From: Bacteroidia bacterium
Lineage (GTDB): Bacteria > Bacteroidota > Bacteroidia > JABDFU01
Direction of reading: 5' to 3'
NCBI GenBank assembly: GCA_020849195.1
Contig: JADLGT010000128.1
Span: forward strand, 1-9,612
Length of the DNA stretch: 9,612 nucleotides
Numbering within the stretch: position 1 is the stretch's first letter; each line of letters begins with the position of its first letter. Made by a program: the position numbers and the translations under genes. This document shows positions 6,899-9,612 of the stretch, in pieces. The notes below the pieces were generated by a model that was given only the letters and a program-made list of their open reading frames with translations, searched no databases and was not told where the DNA came from.

Positions 6899-7675
6899 AT
6901 GAGTATAGTAAAAACCGAAATAACAAACGGCGTATGCGCAATCACTCTTAACCGCCCGGAAAAGTTAAACAGCTTCAATCGTGCTATGGCAATGGAGTTG
7001 CAGCAGGCAATAGTGCAGGCTGCTTCCAATAAATTGGTGCGATCGCTATTGCTTACCGGCGAAGGAAAAGCATTTTGTGCCGGACAGGATTTAAGCGAAG
7101 CCGTTGATGGCAGTGGTCCCGGCATTGAAAAAATTGTACGCGAACATTATAACCCAATTATTTTGGGAATCCGGAAGATAGAAAAACCCGTTGTGTGTGC
7201 GGTTAACGGTGTGGCGGCGGGTGCCGGGGCAAACATTGCGCTGTGCTGCGATATTGTTATTGCAGGCACTTCGTCGGTATTCATTCAGGCCTTCAGTAAA
7301 ATAGCTTTGATACCCGACAGCGGCGGAACTTTTTTTCTTCCCCGCCTCGTCGGCTTTCAGCGGGCTTCGGCTTTAATGATGCTTGGTGATAAAATATCAG
7401 CTCAAGACGCATACCAGATGGGCATGATTTATAAAGTTGTTGACGATGCAAAACTTCGGGAAGAAAGCATGAACATCTCCTTAACCCTTGCACAAATGCC
7501 AACAAAAGCAATTGGCTTTACTAAACGCCTGTTGAATGAATCGATGTTTAATACCTTGGATAAACAATTAGATGCCGAAGGAAAGATGCAAGTTGAGGCT
7601 GCTGCAACGTATGATTTTACCGAAGGCGTAAAAGCATTTCTTGAAAAAAGAAAACCGGTTTTTAAAGGAGAATAA
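6899..7675 (+). CDS. paaG: 2-(1,2-epoxy-1,2-dihydrophenyl)acetyl-CoA isomerase PaaG (crotonase family)
   Basis: PaaG converts the ring epoxide to oxepin-CoA, and in some species also isomerises dehydroadipyl-CoA double bonds. The 258-residue product is a full-length crotonase-fold enzyme. The oxyanion-hole segments are CAGQDL (60-65) and VAAGAGAN (105-112). The single acidic residue typical of PaaG, instead of the two glutamates of true hydratases, is D140 in LIPDSGGTF. Other PaaG-like stretches are GMIYKVVDD and LDKQLDAEGKMQ; the C-terminus is EGVKAFLEKRKPVFKG. These favour PaaG over PaaF, though subfamily calls from sequence alone carry some risk. It is followed 12 bases later by paaH, consistent with co-transcription. 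Confidence 0.88.
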   Translation: MSIVKTEITNGVCAITLNRPEKLNSFNRAMAMELQQAIVQAASNKLVRSLLLTGEGKAFCAGQDLSEAVDGSGPGIEKIVREHYNPIILGIRKIEKPVVCAVNGVAAGAGANIALCCDIVIAGTSSVFIQAFSKIALIPDSGGTFFLPRLVGFQRASALMMLGDKISAQDAYQMGMIYKVVDDAKLREESMNISLTLAQMPTKAIGFTKRLLNESMFNTLDKQLDAEGKMQVEAAATYDFTEGVKAFLEKRKPVFKGE

Positions 7676-7687
7676 TTTTTAGTATAA

Positions 7688-8860
7688 ATGAATTTGAATA
7701 GACAATCAAAAATTGGTGTTGTGGGTTCCGGAGCCATGGGAACCGGAATTGCACAGGTTGCCGCTATGGCCGGATATGAGGTGTTTGTGTTCGACAGCAA
7801 TGATTCGGCACTCGAAAAAAGCAAAACATCCTTACAGGCTTCAGTAAATAAAGCAGTAGAAAAAGGGAAAATGACTTCTGCTGTTGCTTCCGAAATCATT
7901 AAACGCGTTAATTATGTTTCTTTCTTAGCTCATTTTAAAACTTGCAGCTTAATTATTGAAGCCATTGTTGAAAATATAGTTGCTAAACAAAAAATATTTT
8001 CCGAGCTTGAATCAATCGTAAGTAACGATTGCATTTTAGCTACCAACACTTCATCACTGTCTATTACCGGAGTTGCTTCCGTGTGTAAAATCCCTCAACG
8101 TGTTATTGGAATTCATTTTTTTAATCCTGCCCATTTAATGCCGCTTGTTGAAATTATACCCGGCTTATCTACGACCGCCGATATAATTGCTAATTCCAAA
8201 AAAATAATTGACGATTGGAGAAAGGTAACTGTTATCGCATCCGACACACCCGGCTTTATTGTGAATCGTATTGCTCGTCCGTTTTATGGTGAAGCTATTC
8301 GTATTTATGAAGAAGGTATTGCCGACTTTGCTACCATTGACTGGGCAATGAAAGAGTTTGGGAAATTTAAAATGGGACCATTTGAATTGATGGATATGAT
8401 CGGCAACGATATAAACTATACTGTTACAGAAACAGTTTGGACACAATTATTTTACGACTCACGTTACAAGCCATCCATTACACAAAAACGATTATTCGAA
8501 GCAAAGCATTTCGGGCGCAAAACCGGTCGCGGATATTACGACTACTCTTCGGGTGCAATCGTTCCAAAGCCAACTACTGACGAACAATTGGCGAAAGAAA
8601 TTTTTCATCGTGTGCTTTTTATGTTGATAAACGAAGCTGCCGATGCTTTGTATATGAAAATAGCTTCAAGAGAAGACATTGATTTGGCAATGACTAAAGG
8701 TGTAAATTATCCTAAAGGCTTGCTGCGATGGGCAGATGAAATTGGGATTCAAAAAATAGTTAATGCTTTGCAAACATTGTTCGATGACTATGGAGAAGAT
8801 AGGTATCGATGTTCTATACTGTTGAAGCGAATGGCAAATAGTAAGCAAACATTTTATTGA
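7688..8860 (+). CDS. paaH: 3-hydroxyadipyl-CoA dehydrogenase PaaH (3-hydroxyacyl-CoA dehydrogenase)
   Basis: This NAD-dependent enzyme should oxidise 3-hydroxyadipyl-CoA to 3-oxoadipyl-CoA late in the phenylacetate route. The N-terminal Rossmann domain opens with GVVGSGAMG (10-18). Catalytic and binding residues match those of human HADH at a constant offset of 15: S122 (NTSSLS), H143 (GIHFFNP), E155 and N193 (FIVNRI). A first C-terminal helical domain runs from about 189 to GRKTGRGYYDY near 280. A second related domain (about 300-390) contains INEAADAL, REDIDLAMTKGVNYPKG and LLRWADEIG, typical of PaaH-like proteins. At 390 residues it is shorter than E. coli PaaH (about 475) but looks complete. 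It lies 12 bases after paaG and 9 bases before paaI. The substrate is inferred from context; a general beta-oxidation role is possible. Confidence 0.9.
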   Translation: MNLNRQSKIGVVGSGAMGTGIAQVAAMAGYEVFVFDSNDSALEKSKTSLQASVNKAVEKGKMTSAVASEIIKRVNYVSFLAHFKTCSLIIEAIVENIVAKQKIFSELESIVSNDCILATNTSSLSITGVASVCKIPQRVIGIHFFNPAHLMPLVEIIPGLSTTADIIANSKKIIDDWRKVTVIASDTPGFIVNRIARPFYGEAIRIYEEGIADFATIDWAMKEFGKFKMGPFELMDMIGNDINYTVTETVWTQLFYDSRYKPSITQKRLFEAKHFGRKTGRGYYDYSSGAIVPKPTTDEQLAKEIFHRVLFMLINEAADALYMKIASREDIDLAMTKGVNYPKGLLRWADEIGIQKIVNALQTLFDDYGEDRYRCSILLKRMANSKQTFY

Positions 8861-8869
8861 AGGGTTAAA

Positions 8870-9310
8870 ATGAAAAGGAAAGGATTAGCTGAAAAAGTAG
8901 TCAATCAAATGTTCGACCACGATGAATTTAGCAAATGGTTAGGCATTGAACGTGTTGAAGTAAACGACGGAAGGTGTGTGCTGCGTATGAAAATCCGTAA
9001 TGAAATGCTAAATGGGTTTGGTATTGCACATGGCGGAATTACCTATTCGTTAGCCGACAGCGCATTGGCTTTCGCCTCTAATTCGCACGGGCGTAAAAGC
9101 GTTTCCGTTGAAACATCTATTTCGCATCTTGTTTCTTTGAAAGAAGGAGATGTGATTACTGCCGAAGCCAAGGAAGTAAATTTGTCAAATAAAATAGGAG
9201 TGTATAACATTACTGTTACTAATCAGGAAAATAAAACAGTAGCACTTTTTAAAGGAACAGTTTATAGAACATCGAAAGAGTGGTTTCCGGAGGATGTTAC
9301 TGACGAATAA
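8870..9310 (+). CDS. paaI: Hotdog-fold acyl-CoA thioesterase PaaI
   Basis: PaaI hydrolyses phenylacetyl-CoA-type thioesters and is thought to rescue CoA when ring-hydroxylated intermediates accumulate. The 146-residue length is normal for the family. The hotdog signature is MLNGFGIAHGG followed by SLADSALAFASNSHG, with N48, H54 and the likely catalytic D63; these correspond to the conserved Asn/His-Gly-Gly/Asp set of PaaI. A second conserved stretch is VSVETSISHLVSLKEGD. It is cytoplasmic and expected to be tetrameric. It starts 9 bases after paaH (GGTTAAAATG) and is the last paa gene visible. The next gene, argB, begins 35 bases on with no terminator between them. Confidence 0.93.
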   Translation: MKRKGLAEKVVNQMFDHDEFSKWLGIERVEVNDGRCVLRMKIRNEMLNGFGIAHGGITYSLADSALAFASNSHGRKSVSVETSISHLVSLKEGDVITAEAKEVNLSNKIGVYNITVTNQENKTVALFKGTVYRTSKEWFPEDVTDE

Positions 9311-9345
9311 CTACTATTCTACGGAATGTATAACATAATAAATAC

Positions 9346-9612
9346 ATGAAACAAAAACTATACATCATCAAAATCGGCGGCAACGTGATAGATGCCCCCA
9401 AGGCACTCGATCGTTTTCTGAGCGACTTTTCTGCAATAAAAGGGAATAAAATTCTTGTGCACGGAGGCGGAAAGATCGCGACTGAACTCGGAAAGAAACT
9501 TGGCATTGAAACCAAAATGGTAGAAGGCCGCAGAATAACTGACGAAGCCACCATTGACCTGGTTACAATGACCTACGCGGGATTGATCAATAAAAAAGTA
9601 GTGGCAGCATTG
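9346..9612 (+). CDS. argB: Acetylglutamate kinase ArgB, N-terminal fragment
   Basis: The first 89 codons of N-acetylglutamate kinase, which phosphorylates N-acetylglutamate in the second step of arginine biosynthesis, run off the right edge. From the ATG at 9346 the frame gives MKQKLYIIKIGGNVID. The IKIGGNVID and LVHGGGK segments are the glycine-rich phosphate-binding loops of the amino acid kinase fold. GRRITDEATIDLVTM and AGLINKKVV are typical of ArgB, whereas aspartate or glutamate kinases differ here. The fragment lacks the C-terminal half of the protein. Its coding strand carries more C and G in the first codons than the paa genes, but the sample is too short to judge. It lies 35 bases after paaI, so read-through from the paa operon is possible; 9311-9345 contains no clear promoter box. 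Confidence 0.93.
   Translation, partial: MKQKLYIIKIGGNVIDAPKALDRFLSDFSAIKGNKILVHGGGKIATELGKKLGIETKMVEGRRITDEATIDLVTMTYAGLINKKVVAAL

Noticed and set aside
7664..7670. AAAGGAG as a Shine-Dalgarno site for paaH
   Set aside because: It lies 17 bases before the start codon, too far, and it encodes the conserved C-terminal Lys-Gly of PaaG.
7429..7899. 156-codon open frame on the - strand across the paaG-paaH junction
   Set aside because: Both sense-strand genes are well supported by catalytic motifs, and the antisense product resembles nothing I recognise.

Overview
The window looks like chromosomal DNA of a member of the Bacteroidota. The clues are a secreted protein with a type IX secretion (Por) C-terminal sorting domain, TAnnTTTG-type -7 promoter boxes, start codons preceded by A/T-rich sequence instead of Shine-Dalgarno motifs, and a DUF7033-like polysaccharide deacetylase relative. 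All genes I can support lie on the + strand. I cannot place it below phylum level.

Layout: (1) 1-273 is the C-terminal end of the RecG helicase. (2) 459-1763 is a divergent polysaccharide-deacetylase-fold protein. (3) 1975-4062 is a secreted M43-type zinc metalloprotease with PKD, jelly-roll-like and type IX sorting domains; a strong intrinsic terminator at 4088-4122 closes it. (4) 4269-9310 is a phenylacetate catabolism (paa) cluster: paaA, paaB, paaC, paaD, then after an 83-bp gap paaG, paaH and paaI. (5) 9346 to the window end is the start of argB (acetylglutamate kinase), which runs off the edge.

How the genes work together: PaaA (di-iron oxygenase), PaaB, PaaC and PaaD are components of the system that epoxidises phenylacetyl-CoA. 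PaaG isomerises the epoxide to oxepin-CoA. PaaH oxidises the 3-hydroxyadipyl-CoA formed later in the pathway. PaaI is a thioesterase thought to release CoA from dead-end intermediates. The cluster here is incomplete: the reductase PaaE, the ligase PaaK, the ring-opening PaaZ, the thiolase PaaJ and a second crotonase (PaaF) are absent and must lie elsewhere if the route works.

No mobile element, CRISPR array, tRNA or rRNA was seen, and no gap exceeds about 210 bp. I found no convincing previously undescribed system. The items most worth a second look are the split paa pathway, the non-canonical active-site motifs of the deacetylase-like protein, and two dyad elements in intergenic DNA.
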